From M0027 sp021713415 (lineage in GTDB: Bacteria; Pseudomonadota; Gammaproteobacteria; Francisellales; Francisellaceae): DNA of 64,000 nt. The translations under genes were made by a program, and so were the position numbers. The notes below the pieces were generated by a model that was not told the DNA's origin, searched no databases, and saw only the letters and a list, made by a program, of their open reading frames with translations. The stretch lies in assembly GCA_021713415.1 (NCBI GenBank), contig JAKJJQ010000006.1:25975-89974 (forward strand). The letters run 5' to 3'. Positions within the stretch are counted from its first letter, which is position 1. Every line of letters starts with the position of its first letter. Below, piece after piece: positions 42,694 through 51,397 of this stretch.

Positions 42694-44637
42694 ATGAAAT
42701 ATCTATATAGCATTGTATTTGCTTTAGTATTTTTTAAACCATTATTTGCACAAACCATTGATTTACAAATACTAGAGACAACTGATTTACACAGCTACTT
42801 CGATAATTATGATTATTATCAAGATAAACCATCAACACAATTTGGCTTAGCATTAACCGCCAGTTTAATTAAACAACAACAAGCTAAAAACAAAAATACC
42901 ATCCTAGTTGATAATGGCGATATTCTACAAGGTAATCCTATGGGCGATTATGTTCACCATAAAGGCCTAGATAAAGAGGGGTTACATCCAGCTTATAAAG
43001 CAATGAATCAACTGAATTATAGCGTTGCAAACTTAGGTAATCATGATTTTAATTTTGGACTTGACTATTTAAATAAGGCAATATCTGATGCTAACTTTCC
43101 CTATATTAATGCCAATGTTTACTATGATAATGGTCACAGAAAACCATTAAAACCTTATTTCCAACAATATTTAATTAAATCTATGCAACTGCTAGATACA
43201 AAAGGTAAAAAGCATACGCTTAAAATTGGTTTTATTGGCTTTGTACCACCACAGATTATGCTTTGGGATAAACAAAATTTACAAGGAAAAGTTGTTGTTC
43301 GTGATATAATTGAAGTAGCTAAAGAATTAGTACCTAAGATGAAACAACAAGGTGCAGATTTAATTATTGCAATCCCTCACTCTGGCTTATCCAATGAGCC
43401 TTATCATAAAGGTATTGAAAACGCCGTATACTACTTATCTCAAATTAAAGATATTAATGTCATCCTATTTGGTCATAGTCACGGTGTATTTCCATCTAAT
43501 GACTTTAAAAATATACCTAATGTTAATCTTAAAAACGGAACAATTAATGGTGTTTTTGCGACCATGCCAGGCTATTGGGGTAGTCATCTTGGCGTTATAA
43601 ATCTTGTATTATCAAATAAAGATGGTCAATGGATAATTCAATCAGGTAAAGCTCAGTCTATTTCTGTTGCTAAAAGCAAGCTTAAACCCAACAAAGCCAT
43701 TCTTTTAGCGTTACAATCTGATCATAATGGCACTGTCAAGTATATGAATCAAGCCGTTGGTTATAGTCATATTCCTTTAAATTCATTTTTAGCACTGATA
43801 CAGTTTTCGCCTTCAATTCGCATCATTAATGATGCTCAAATTAGCTATATCAAATCAATCATTAAAAAAGACAAGCAATATGAAAATCTACCAATATTAG
43901 CTGCAATGGCACCTTTTAAAGCAGGTAATCGCCATAATGACCCTAATGGCTATGTTAATGTTGCTCAAGGTAAACTATCACTTAAAAACATCTCAGATTT
44001 ATATGTATACCCTAATACATTAGTCGCGCTTAAAATTAATGGCCAACAATTAAAAGAATGGCTTGAGTGTGCAAGCGGTCAATTTAATCAAATTAACCCA
44101 AATATAACCAAAGAACAAAACCTGATTAACTGGCAATATCGAACTTATAATTTTGATATTATCGATGGCATTAATTATCAAATTAACGTCACTAAAGCAC
44201 CTCGCTATGATAATGAGTGTCATTTAATCAATCCAAATAGCCAGCGAATTGAAAAGCTAAGCTATCATGGTAAACCGATTAAAAGTGATCAATTCTTTAT
44301 TTTATCAACGAATAATTATCGCGCATTTGGTAAATCATTTGCCGGCACCAAAAAACCTATTATCGTTTATCAATCTGCTGATAGTCTACGTGAAATAGTA
44401 AGCCATTATATTACTGAAAAATCTAAAAAACACCAAAGCCTAGTATCATCATTAAAACCCAATTGGTCTATTGCACCTATTTATAGTCAAGCTAACTTAG
44501 ATATTATATTTGAAAGTACACCAACTAAAGAAGCCAAAAATTATATTCTCAAACATGCCCAATACCCAGTTACTGCTCAAGGTATTAACCAATTAGGCTT
44601 TGAGGTTTATAAAATTGATTTAACTAAGCCTATCTAA
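42694..44637 (+). CDS. cpdB: periplasmic 2',3'-cyclic-nucleotide 2'-phosphodiesterase / 3'-nucleotidase
   Basis: 647 aa with signal peptide (MKYLYSIVFALVFFKPLFAQ). N-terminal metallophosphatase domain: ILETTDLHSYFDNYDYY, LVDNGDILQGNPMGDY, VANLGNHDFNFGLDYL, VILFGHSHGVFP; C-terminal 5'-nucleotidase domain with YVNVAQGKLSLKNISDLYVYPNT and STNNYRAFGKSFAG. The LxxTTDLHxxxxxYDYY start is specific to CpdB rather than UshA. It turns the cyclic nucleotides made by RNase T2 into nucleosides and phosphate for uptake. Likely same operon as the RNase. Confidence 0.92.
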   Translation: MKYLYSIVFALVFFKPLFAQTIDLQILETTDLHSYFDNYDYYQDKPSTQFGLALTASLIKQQQAKNKNTILVDNGDILQGNPMGDYVHHKGLDKEGLHPAYKAMNQLNYSVANLGNHDFNFGLDYLNKAISDANFPYINANVYYDNGHRKPLKPYFQQYLIKSMQLLDTKGKKHTLKIGFIGFVPPQIMLWDKQNLQGKVVVRDIIEVAKELVPKMKQQGADLIIAIPHSGLSNEPYHKGIENAVYYLSQIKDINVILFGHSHGVFPSNDFKNIPNVNLKNGTINGVFATMPGYWGSHLGVINLVLSNKDGQWIIQSGKAQSISVAKSKLKPNKAILLALQSDHNGTVKYMNQAVGYSHIPLNSFLALIQFSPSIRIINDAQISYIKSIIKKDKQYENLPILAAMAPFKAGNRHNDPNGYVNVAQGKLSLKNISDLYVYPNTLVALKINGQQLKEWLECASGQFNQINPNITKEQNLINWQYRTYNFDIIDGINYQINVTKAPRYDNECHLINPNSQRIEKLSYHGKPIKSDQFFILSTNNYRAFGKSFAGTKKPIIVYQSADSLREIVSHYITEKSKKHQSLVSSLKPNWSIAPIYSQANLDIIFESTPTKEAKNYILKHAQYPVTAQGINQLGFEVYKIDLTKPI

Positions 44638-44658
44638 AGAGCTATTAGCATAAGCATC

Positions 44659-44685
44659 GGGGTACGATAAATCGACACCTCTACA
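44659..44685. repeat. dispersed palindromic repeat, copy 4
   Basis: GGGGTACGATAAATCGACAC followed by CTCTACA. The arms GGTxCGAT and ATCGACACC pair around AA with one mismatch, and the right flank CTCTACA equals that of copy 3. It fills the 49-bp gap between the convergent stops of cpdB and the next gene. Confidence 0.65.
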
Positions 44686-44686
44686 T

Positions 44687-45493
44687 TTAAAATGTATAAA
44701 TTTTTTCTTTTGACTGCTCATCAGGTATTAAGTTTATTTGCTTTATTTCACTATCATTTCTAGTTTGATAGGTTCTTTTAGCTGCAACTTTGCGTAAATA
44801 TTGGTTTGAGTCACGTATCGAAAATGCACACGTGATTGTATCATCTATATATTTTTTAATAAATGGGTAGTATTGAGCCAAAACTGTAATAACTTTATCA
44901 TATTTTTCTGGATGCAAAATTTCGTTTAAAGAGTTCATTTTATGATCTAATTGAATTTCAAACTGGCAATCAGCCCATGGATCAGAAATAATCACAGACT
45001 GCTTATCTAAGCCTAAAACAATTGCCACATCATGATAATTTGTAATACCAAAAAGCCTTGTTTCTAAACCTGCTTGTTCTAACAAATGACATAAGCACAT
45101 TGCTTGAGATGTACAATTTGCATAGCTAAGTGCTACCACTTGATTATAAAATTCAGCTAAACTTAAACAATTTAGCTGTAGATACTCTATCCTTGCATCT
45201 AATTGATGGAAATCAAAACATAGATCACTTGCTTTACGCATCCTATCTTTAGCAATTATTTTTTCTAATAAATAGTCTACCTTATCATCAGAAATCAAAA
45301 TTTTTGCTTGCTTAATTGTTTGTTTTAATTGCTCTTGATAAGCTATTTGATAACTATTTTGACGCTCAGCTGTTAAACAAGTTTGTTCACTTAAACCATT
45401 AATATAACCTGTTCGACTTAACCGAATATTATAAATTACTTCATCTTTTTTACGAAGAACAAATTGATTTAAGTCTCTGTAATCCTTTGGCAT
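44687..45493 (-). CDS. candidate cysteine-hydrolase-type effector (Cys-His-Asp)
   Basis: 268 aa from ATG at 45493 (a TTG four codons upstream is less likely). No signal peptide. Residues about 125-178 contain SYANCTSQAMCLCHLLEQAG, NYHDVAIVLGLD and SVIISDPWAD: a Cys at the start of a helix, a His in a beta strand and an Asp before Pro-Trp. This order and spacing is that of papain-like and transglutaminase-like folds, also used by bacterial toxins such as SseI and the C3 domain of Pasteurella toxin. Candidate triad C127-H154-D171 (this start). Overall family not recognised. Stand-alone on the minus strand, convergent to cpdB. Confidence 0.5.
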   Translation of the reverse strand: MPKDYRDLNQFVLRKKDEVIYNIRLSRTGYINGLSEQTCLTAERQNSYQIAYQEQLKQTIKQAKILISDDKVDYLLEKIIAKDRMRKASDLCFDFHQLDARIEYLQLNCLSLAEFYNQVVALSYANCTSQAMCLCHLLEQAGLETRLFGITNYHDVAIVLGLDKQSVIISDPWADCQFEIQLDHKMNSLNEILHPEKYDKVITVLAQYYPFIKKYIDDTITCAFSIRDSNQYLRKVAAKRTYQTRNDSEIKQINLIPDEQSKEKIYTF

Positions 45494-45710
45494 TTTACAA
45501 CCCAACCTATTGTTATATAAAACTCACACACCTACACAAAATACAGTCACACACTGTATAAATTTGATTTCAAAATGTACTAATTATTTTTAGTTACGTC
45601 AATTTTTATTTAGCAAAATTAATTTATCTAAGTTTTTACAGTTACATTATAACTTAAAGTTGATACAATCTAAGCGTTTAACTAAATGACTAAAAAATGG
45701 ATTTTCAACA

Positions 45711-46094
45711 ATGGCAATTAGTATCTGGTGTATTGTTATCGCCTGTTTATTACCTTATCTATGGATTGTAATAGCAAAATGCAAAAAAGGTTATCTTGCA
45801 CACAATCATGCACCAAGATTATTTTTACAAAAGTTACACGGTTATAGGCAAAGAGCGCATTGGGCAAGTCAAAATAGTTTTGAAGCATTACCTATTTTTG
45901 TAGCTGCAATTTTATCAGCTCATATACTGGGTAATATCAATCTATCAACCCTTAATATGCTTGCGATCAGTTATCTTATATTTCGAGTAATTTATGGTGT
46001 TTTATATCTACTTAATTTAGCCACATTGAGATCTCTAGCTTGGGCGATCGCCTTGGTAATTAATATTGTGATTTTTTTGATACCCCTTATATAA
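45711..46094 (+). CDS. MAPEG-family membrane protein
   Basis: 127 aa with four hydrophobic helices. RQRAHWASQNSFEALPIFVA is the family signature (RAxxAxxNxFExxP), and LRSLAWAIALVINI the last helix. MAPEG proteins are small trimeric membrane proteins, some with glutathione transferase or peroxidase activity; bacterial ones are mostly uncharacterised. Alone in its unit, with a 205-bp upstream gap. Confidence 0.85.
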   Translation: MAISIWCIVIACLLPYLWIVIAKCKKGYLAHNHAPRLFLQKLHGYRQRAHWASQNSFEALPIFVAAILSAHILGNINLSTLNMLAISYLIFRVIYGVLYLLNLATLRSLAWAIALVINIVIFLIPLI

Positions 46095-46104
46095 AAATTT
46101 AAAA

Positions 46105-46212
46105 TTAATTAATACTAATTTCTTGAGCTTGGCCAGGCAGGCCCTGATTCAAACTAGCTGCAGAAGAAAAGGGTTGATCAGGTGTTTTTTTTATTGTGCA
46201 TCTTAGTATCAT
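46105..46212 (-). CDS. possible 35-aa peptide
   Basis: A short open frame with ATG at 46212: MILRCTIKKTPDQPFSSAAS followed by LNQGLPGQAQEISIN and stop. The stretch is more GC-rich than its surroundings and reads like a protein C-terminus. It may be a very small gene or the end of a lost one. The only sign of a ribosome site is a weak GAGAA nine or so bases upstream. Confidence 0.25.
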   Translation of the reverse strand: MILRCTIKKTPDQPFSSAASLNQGLPGQAQEISIN

Positions 46213-46300
46213 AAATTTTCTCGTCAAATTAATCAAAATCCGTTATTATTGAGCGAAAATTTTTATCATAAATAAGCTTAAAACTACTTTTTTGAATTAA

Positions 46301-46951
46301 ATGAAAATTACAGCAAAAGAAATTGACCAATTATTGCCACAAACACAATGTACCCAATGTGGTTATAAAGACTGTATGGACTATGCTCATGCGATTAGTG
46401 AAGGTACATTGCATAATCAATGCCCTCCAGGTGGAAAAACTGGTATTGAGAAATTATCCAAATTACTTAATCGTCAAGTTTTAGAATTAAACCCTGATAA
46501 TGGCATTGAAAAACCACGAACTGTTGCCGTAATTAATGAAGATTTATGTATTGGTTGTACTAAATGTATCCAAGCATGCCCTGTTGATGCAATAAGTGGT
46601 GCTAATCGTCTAATGCATACTGTCATTGAATCAGAATGCACTGGCTGTGAGCTATGCGTTGAACCTTGCCCAATGGATTGTATTGATTTAATCGAGTTAG
46701 CTAATTACAAGCAACCAACAAATTTAGCCTATGATGAACAAGAAAAGCTAAAAAATCACTATCGTAGTCGCCATGATGCTAGAATCAAACGTTTAAACTT
46801 AGAAGAAAAATATCAACGTCAAAAACATATTCAAAATAAAATATCTGTAACTTCAGAGGAAAATAAGCTTGATGATAAACAATCAAAACAAGATTATATT
46901 CAACAAGCACTGGCACAATTTCGCGCAAAAAAGAAACAGCTAAAAAAGTAA
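46301..46951 (+). CDS. rnfB: RnfB/RsxB-like iron-sulfur protein, orphan
   Basis: 216 aa. An Fe-S domain CTQCGYKDCMDYAHAISEG with a fourth Cys in NQCPPGG, then two 4Fe-4S ferredoxin motifs: CIGCTKCIQACPVDAI and CTGCELCVEPCPMDCI. The tail is charged and coiled (KNHYRSRHDARIKRLNLEEK). The N-terminal membrane helix of classical RnfB is absent, and no rnfA, C, D, G or E gene is near, so it cannot be part of a whole Rnf pump from this locus. In E. coli nth follows the rsx operon; here it follows rnfB by 5 bp, a relic of that order. Confidence 0.85.
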   Translation: MKITAKEIDQLLPQTQCTQCGYKDCMDYAHAISEGTLHNQCPPGGKTGIEKLSKLLNRQVLELNPDNGIEKPRTVAVINEDLCIGCTKCIQACPVDAISGANRLMHTVIESECTGCELCVEPCPMDCIDLIELANYKQPTNLAYDEQEKLKNHYRSRHDARIKRLNLEEKYQRQKHIQNKISVTSEENKLDDKQSKQDYIQQALAQFRAKKKQLKK

Positions 46952-46956
46952 ACTTT

Positions 46957-47601
46957 ATGAATAAAACCAAAATTAAACGTATTTTTGAGCTATTTAAAGC
47001 AAATAATGAAAAGCCAACAACTGAGTTAACTTATCAATCAACATTTGAATTATTAATTTCTGTGATCTTATCAGCTCAAGCAACTGATGTTAGCGTTAAT
47101 AAAGCAACGGATAAACTTTATCCAGTTGCCAATTCACCTGAAACGATTTTAGCCTTAGGTGAAGATGGTTTGATCGAATATATAAAAAGTATTGGCTTAT
47201 ATCGCTCTAAAGCTAAAAATATTATTAAAACTTGCCAAATGCTAATTGAAAAACATAACTGTAAAGTCCCTGATAATCGAAAAGCACTTGAAAGCTTACC
47301 AGGTGTCGGTAGAAAAACGGCTAATGTCATTCTAAATACGGCATTTAACCAACCTACTATGGCAGTGGACACACATATTTTCAGATTATCCAATCGTTTA
47401 AATTTAGCACCAGGTAAAACAGTTAATCAAGTTGAAGATAATCTATTAAAAGTAATCCCTAAAGCCTATCTTCAAGATGCCCATCATTGGCTAATACTTC
47501 ATGGCCGCTACACCTGTAAAGCTCGAAAACCATTGTGTGATCAATGTATTATTTATAAAGAATGTGAATTTAAAGATAAAGTTTTATATAAAGGTGATTA
47601 A
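46957..47601 (+). CDS. nth: endonuclease III (DNA glycosylase / AP lyase)
   Basis: 214 aa base-excision enzyme for oxidised pyrimidines. Helix-hairpin-helix LPGVGRKTANVILN with the catalytic Lys, VDTHIFRLSNRL with the catalytic Asp, and the C-terminal 4Fe-4S loop CKARKPLCDQCIIYKEC. Full length and complete. Sits between rnfB and a DUF1841 gene with almost no spacing. Confidence 0.96.
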   Translation: MNKTKIKRIFELFKANNEKPTTELTYQSTFELLISVILSAQATDVSVNKATDKLYPVANSPETILALGEDGLIEYIKSIGLYRSKAKNIIKTCQMLIEKHNCKVPDNRKALESLPGVGRKTANVILNTAFNQPTMAVDTHIFRLSNRLNLAPGKTVNQVEDNLLKVIPKAYLQDAHHWLILHGRYTCKARKPLCDQCIIYKECEFKDKVLYKGD

Positions 47602-47603
47602 TA

Positions 47604-48035
47604 ATGTTTTATGGCAATAATCGTCAATCATTAAGAGCCCAATTTTTTGATGCTTGGAAGAAATATCAAAATCATTTGCCCCTAACGCCACTTGAAAATG
47701 AAATTGCTCAAGTAATTAGTGAGCACCCTGAATATCAAGCGGTTATTGAAAACCCATCTAAATATGAAGATTATGATTATACACCTGAAAAAGGACAAAC
47801 AAATCCATTTTTACATTTAAGCCTGCATTTAGCGATTCGTGATCAAATTAAAACTGACCGTCCGAAAGGTATTCAACATTTTTTCAATGAACAATTAAGC
47901 AAAAAACAGTCACAAGAACAAATTGAGCATCAAATGATGGAAATTTTAGCAGAGATGATCTGGCAATCTCAAAAAACAGCGCAAATGCCAGATGAATTAA
48001 GTTACTTACAATTGCTAAAACATCATTTTAAATAA
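47604..48035 (+). CDS. DUF1841 family protein
   Basis: 143 aa cytoplasmic protein. LRAQFFDAWKKYQNHLPLTPLE, then NPFLHLSLHLAIRDQIKTDRPKGI, are typical of the DUF1841 family, common next to nth in gammaproteobacteria. HLSLHLAIRDQ is the most conserved block. No function is known. ATG is preceded by AAGGTGAT that overlaps the nth end. Confidence 0.8.
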   Translation: MFYGNNRQSLRAQFFDAWKKYQNHLPLTPLENEIAQVISEHPEYQAVIENPSKYEDYDYTPEKGQTNPFLHLSLHLAIRDQIKTDRPKGIQHFFNEQLSKKQSQEQIEHQMMEILAEMIWQSQKTAQMPDELSYLQLLKHHFK

Positions 48036-48120
48036 AATATAAATCAATAATCATATTTTGTCTCAAAGTCTTATTTGTTAAACTTAGAATAAATCAACTA
48101 GCTATGATTCATAAAATTTT

Positions 48121-49095
48121 ATGAAAATTAAAACATCATACCTTTTAACCCTGTTTATCACTATTTTAGTGATTTTTATTGCTATTTTTTTCTATGTAAC
48201 TTTTTTTGGTCATTTTACTCGTGATGCTTATCTTTATAGCCGTTTTTCCAGAGTTAATGCCCTTCAAAGCAATCAGGTTGAAAAAATTTTTATTCATGAT
48301 AATACCATCGTTAAAAAAGGCGATATTTTATTTAAGTTGGATGATAGTTCATTAATTTTAGAAAAAAATATTCTACAAGCTCAAAAACAACAATTAGAGC
48401 TACAAAAAATAGACATTCAAAGACAATTAAAATTAGCTAAAGCACAAATGGCTGTAGGCAAAAAACTATTTGAAATACAGAAACGAAAAACAAGTCGTTA
48501 TACTGAACTATCCAAAGCAAATGAAATTTCACAAAATCAATATGATCAAAGTTTAGAATCACTAGAGCAAGAACACTCAAAATATATTACAACTCAAACA
48601 CAAGTAGCCAATATCACGGCTAATTTAAATAATACCATCTCACAAATTAAAGTAATTACAGCCAAAATTAACCAAGTGTTACACAATATTGAACAGTGTC
48701 AAGTCAAAGCTAGATTATCAGGTATCGCTTCTAACTTTCATCTAGAGCCTGGTGATTACATAACCAAAGGTGAGCCACTTTTTTCAATTATCAATACTGA
48801 TGAATGGGTTGTCATTGCTAATGTAAAAGAATCAGATTTAAGTGATATTAAAGTTGGTCAGTCAGTCACAATAATGACTAGTGTAACAGGCTTTCATCTA
48901 TTAAAAGGCACTGTATTATCAGTAGGCAAAGGCGTTAATCGACCTGAATATTCAGCCTATAAAGCCTTACCTGATATTAGCCCGCTAGTTGATTGGATTA
49001 GACTTGATTATCGCTTTCCTGTCATTATCAAGCTTGATCCCACAGAGCTTAGCAAAGAATTTAGATTAGGCTCTGATGCAAATGTCTGGTTTTAA
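48121..49095 (+). CDS. HlyD-family periplasmic adaptor of a FUSC efflux system (pair A)
   Basis: 324 aa. N-terminal membrane anchor (SYLLTLFITILVIFIAIFFY), lipoyl half (VEKIFIHDNTIVKKGDILFK LDD in two parts), a long alpha-hairpin coiled coil (about 85-190), the second lipoyl half (VKARLSGIASNFHLEPGDYI) and a beta-barrel (DEWVVIANVKESDLSDIKVG). EmrA/AaeA type. Its last 20 bp overlap the FUSC gene downstream, so the two act together. No outer-membrane channel gene is adjacent. Confidence 0.85.
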   Translation: MKIKTSYLLTLFITILVIFIAIFFYVTFFGHFTRDAYLYSRFSRVNALQSNQVEKIFIHDNTIVKKGDILFKLDDSSLILEKNILQAQKQQLELQKIDIQRQLKLAKAQMAVGKKLFEIQKRKTSRYTELSKANEISQNQYDQSLESLEQEHSKYITTQTQVANITANLNNTISQIKVITAKINQVLHNIEQCQVKARLSGIASNFHLEPGDYITKGEPLFSIINTDEWVVIANVKESDLSDIKVGQSVTIMTSVTGFHLLKGTVLSVGKGVNRPEYSAYKALPDISPLVDWIRLDYRFPVIIKLDPTELSKEFRLGSDANVWF

Positions 49096-50116
49096 AGAAC
49101 TTTTATTCAAAGAACACTCATTTGTAAATTTAATTGTTGCCTATCGAACTGCTTTTGCTGCTTTAGTAGCTATTATTATCACTTTTTATCTACATATCGG
49201 TTTATCCTTTTGGGCACCTATTGCTGCATTTGCCATTGCAGCGAATGTACAAGAAGGTATTGTTTATAAAAGCTGGCGTCGAATTTTAGGTACACTTACT
49301 GGATGCTTCGCAGCTTTAGGCTTCGTTTTAATTGTTCCTCCCCTTGTCTGGGGGTCTGTTATTATTCTGATTTTAATAAGCTTTATGGGGTTTTATTTAT
49401 CAAAAAAAACAACTGAATTTTATTTTTTACTATTTATAGTCGTACATATGATTATCATTGGCACTTCCTTTATCCTCTCTCCTGGTGATGGATTAATGAT
49501 TGCAAAAGATCGTATTTTTACAAATATCATCGGTGTACTCTGTATTGTCATTATACAGCTAGTATTTTTTCCAATTAAAAAAGCTAATAAAAAACCACAA
49601 TTTAAAATTCAATCAACTTATCATGCATTACGTTATGCTTTATTTATTAGTATTTCTATTATACTAGCAATTTATCTGTGGCAGTTGTTTGATATTCCAG
49701 GTGGTATTTTGAATATGGCAATTACTATTTTAGCAATTACTCAGCTTGATTCAGGGGAAACCGTATTAAAAGGCTCACAACGATTAATTGGCTGCTTAAT
49801 TGGCATTTTATTTGGCAGTTTACTGATTTTTATTGCTACTTATGGTTTATTTTATCTATTATTAGGATTCTTTCTAATTAGTGGTTTTTTTATTTATTAT
49901 CATTTTCAACATCATAAGCATGGTTATGGTGGCTTACAAGCTGCGATTGCTTTATCAATTACAGCGTTTCCCAGTCTAGGCCCAACAACAGTTATCACTG
50001 ATGGCTTGTTAAGAGCGCTTGGTATTTTAATTGGTATCTTAATTACTTCTCTCATGCATTTTATTTTTAACAATATAGAAAATTTATTTAAACTTAAACC
50101 ACAAGAGACTATATAA
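49076..50116 (+). CDS. FUSC-family (AaeB-like) inner-membrane exporter, half-size (pair A)
   Basis: 346 aa with about ten hydrophobic segments in two groups. FWAPIAAFAIAANVQEGIVY KSWRRILGT-type sequence is the signature of the fusaric acid/aromatic acid exporter family. AaeB and YccS are about 650-720 aa with a long cytoplasmic part; here that part is almost absent, and a second repeat (GGILNMAITILAITQLDSGE, GSQRLIGCLIG) follows directly. It would export aromatic or other weak acids with the HlyD partner. Confidence 0.8.
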   Translation: MQMSGFKELLFKEHSFVNLIVAYRTAFAALVAIIITFYLHIGLSFWAPIAAFAIAANVQEGIVYKSWRRILGTLTGCFAALGFVLIVPPLVWGSVIILILISFMGFYLSKKTTEFYFLLFIVVHMIIIGTSFILSPGDGLMIAKDRIFTNIIGVLCIVIIQLVFFPIKKANKKPQFKIQSTYHALRYALFISISIILAIYLWQLFDIPGGILNMAITILAITQLDSGETVLKGSQRLIGCLIGILFGSLLIFIATYGLFYLLLGFFLISGFFIYYHFQHHKHGYGGLQAAIALSITAFPSLGPTTVITDGLLRALGILIGILITSLMHFIFNNIENLFKLKPQETI

Positions 50117-50117
50117 G

Positions 50118-51323
50118 TTAATCGACTTTTTTAGATGTTTTTTTTAAAAAATATAGGTTAATAATACATAATATCAAGGCGACTGAAATAATTATGGCTT
50201 GTTGAAAAGAAATCTGTTTCATTAATTGATAACCACTAAAATGACTAATCAAATAACTTGCTAAGCCTGCTATGGCAAATTTAAATAAATTATTAATGGC
50301 ATTACCTGCCCCAAATGCATGCGTTAATGCGTTTAATGATCTTGAAGTTAATAAACTACTAACTAATGCAAAACCAAATGTTAAGCACATAATACCCAAC
50401 ATAAAGCCAAATAAATTTGTTATAACATAAGTAAATAGCATGCTAATGATCACACCAACATAACACATGATAAAGCCTATGCCTATTAAGTATTGATCTG
50501 AAATATCATCCACTTTTTTCTTAATCAAAAACTGCCCTAAAATAATACCAATAAAATTGATACCAAATATCGTACAATAAATCACATAGCCATAACCAAA
50601 ATAACCAATAATTAAAACTGAAGATGAGCTAATATAGGTAAAAAAAGCAGCAAAGCTTAATCCTGAAGATAGAGAGTACAGAATAAAGCGATAATTTTTC
50701 AAATGCTCGAAATAAGAAATAACCGTTTTAAATAAATGGCTTGTTTTTTCCTCATCTTTTAATGTCTCTGGTATAAAAAAAGCAAGAAAAAATAATATCA
50801 CACCATAAATGGTTAAAAAATGAAAAATATCCTGCCAGCGTCCAAAAAATGTAATAATTAAACTACCAACAATCGGTGCAATAATAGGGGCTGCCATCAT
50901 TATAATAACCATTGATGCAATCACTTTTGCTAGTTTCTTACCACTATAACAATCTCTTGCTACCGCCATCGCAATTACAGCACCAGAAGAATCGCCTAAA
51001 CCCTGAATCAATCGCATAATTGTCAATGTTTTAAAATCTGGGCTTAGTGCACACAGTATGGTACTAACCATATAAATAAACATACCTACAATGATTGCTT
51101 TCTTTCTACCCACTCGATCCGATATTGCCCCCCAAATTAACATGCCCACACTAAAGCCAATAAAATAAGTTGTAATCGATACAATAACTTTTTCTATTGG
51201 CATATCAAAGTAATGTGCTATTTGGTGAAAGGCAGGCATATAAGTATCAATTGCAAAGGGCGGCAATGCAGCATACATCGCAAGTATAATGATTAAATAT
51301 TTAGGATTTTTGACTTCGGGCAT
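50118..51323 (-). CDS. major facilitator, Bcr/CflA drug-efflux type
   Basis: 401 aa, twelve predicted helices. IDTYMPAFHQIAHYF in helix 1, the loop 2-3 motif WGAISDRVGRKKAIIVGM, and MRLIQGLGDSSGAVIAMAVARD are typical of the Bcr/CflA (DHA1) subfamily that exports bicyclomycin, chloramphenicol and related compounds, or cysteine. Convergent to the FUSC gene with one base between stops. Confidence 0.88.
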   Translation of the reverse strand: MPEVKNPKYLIIILAMYAALPPFAIDTYMPAFHQIAHYFDMPIEKVIVSITTYFIGFSVGMLIWGAISDRVGRKKAIIVGMFIYMVSTILCALSPDFKTLTIMRLIQGLGDSSGAVIAMAVARDCYSGKKLAKVIASMVIIMMAAPIIAPIVGSLIITFFGRWQDIFHFLTIYGVILFFLAFFIPETLKDEEKTSHLFKTVISYFEHLKNYRFILYSLSSGLSFAAFFTYISSSSVLIIGYFGYGYVIYCTIFGINFIGIILGQFLIKKKVDDISDQYLIGIGFIMCYVGVIISMLFTYVITNLFGFMLGIMCLTFGFALVSSLLTSRSLNALTHAFGAGNAINNLFKFAIAGLASYLISHFSGYQLMKQISFQQAIIISVALILCIINLYFLKKTSKKVD

Positions 51324-51397
51324 AAGTATATTTCTTAGTTACCTTATTGAAACGCATGCTTCATATTAATGCGTATCTTTGATAAAAGAAAGACTAT

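Noticed and set aside
42694..44637. Reading the CpdB-like protein as UshA
   Set aside because: The LETTDLHSYFDNYDYY start and the neighbouring RNase fit CpdB; UshA has a different N-terminal motif.
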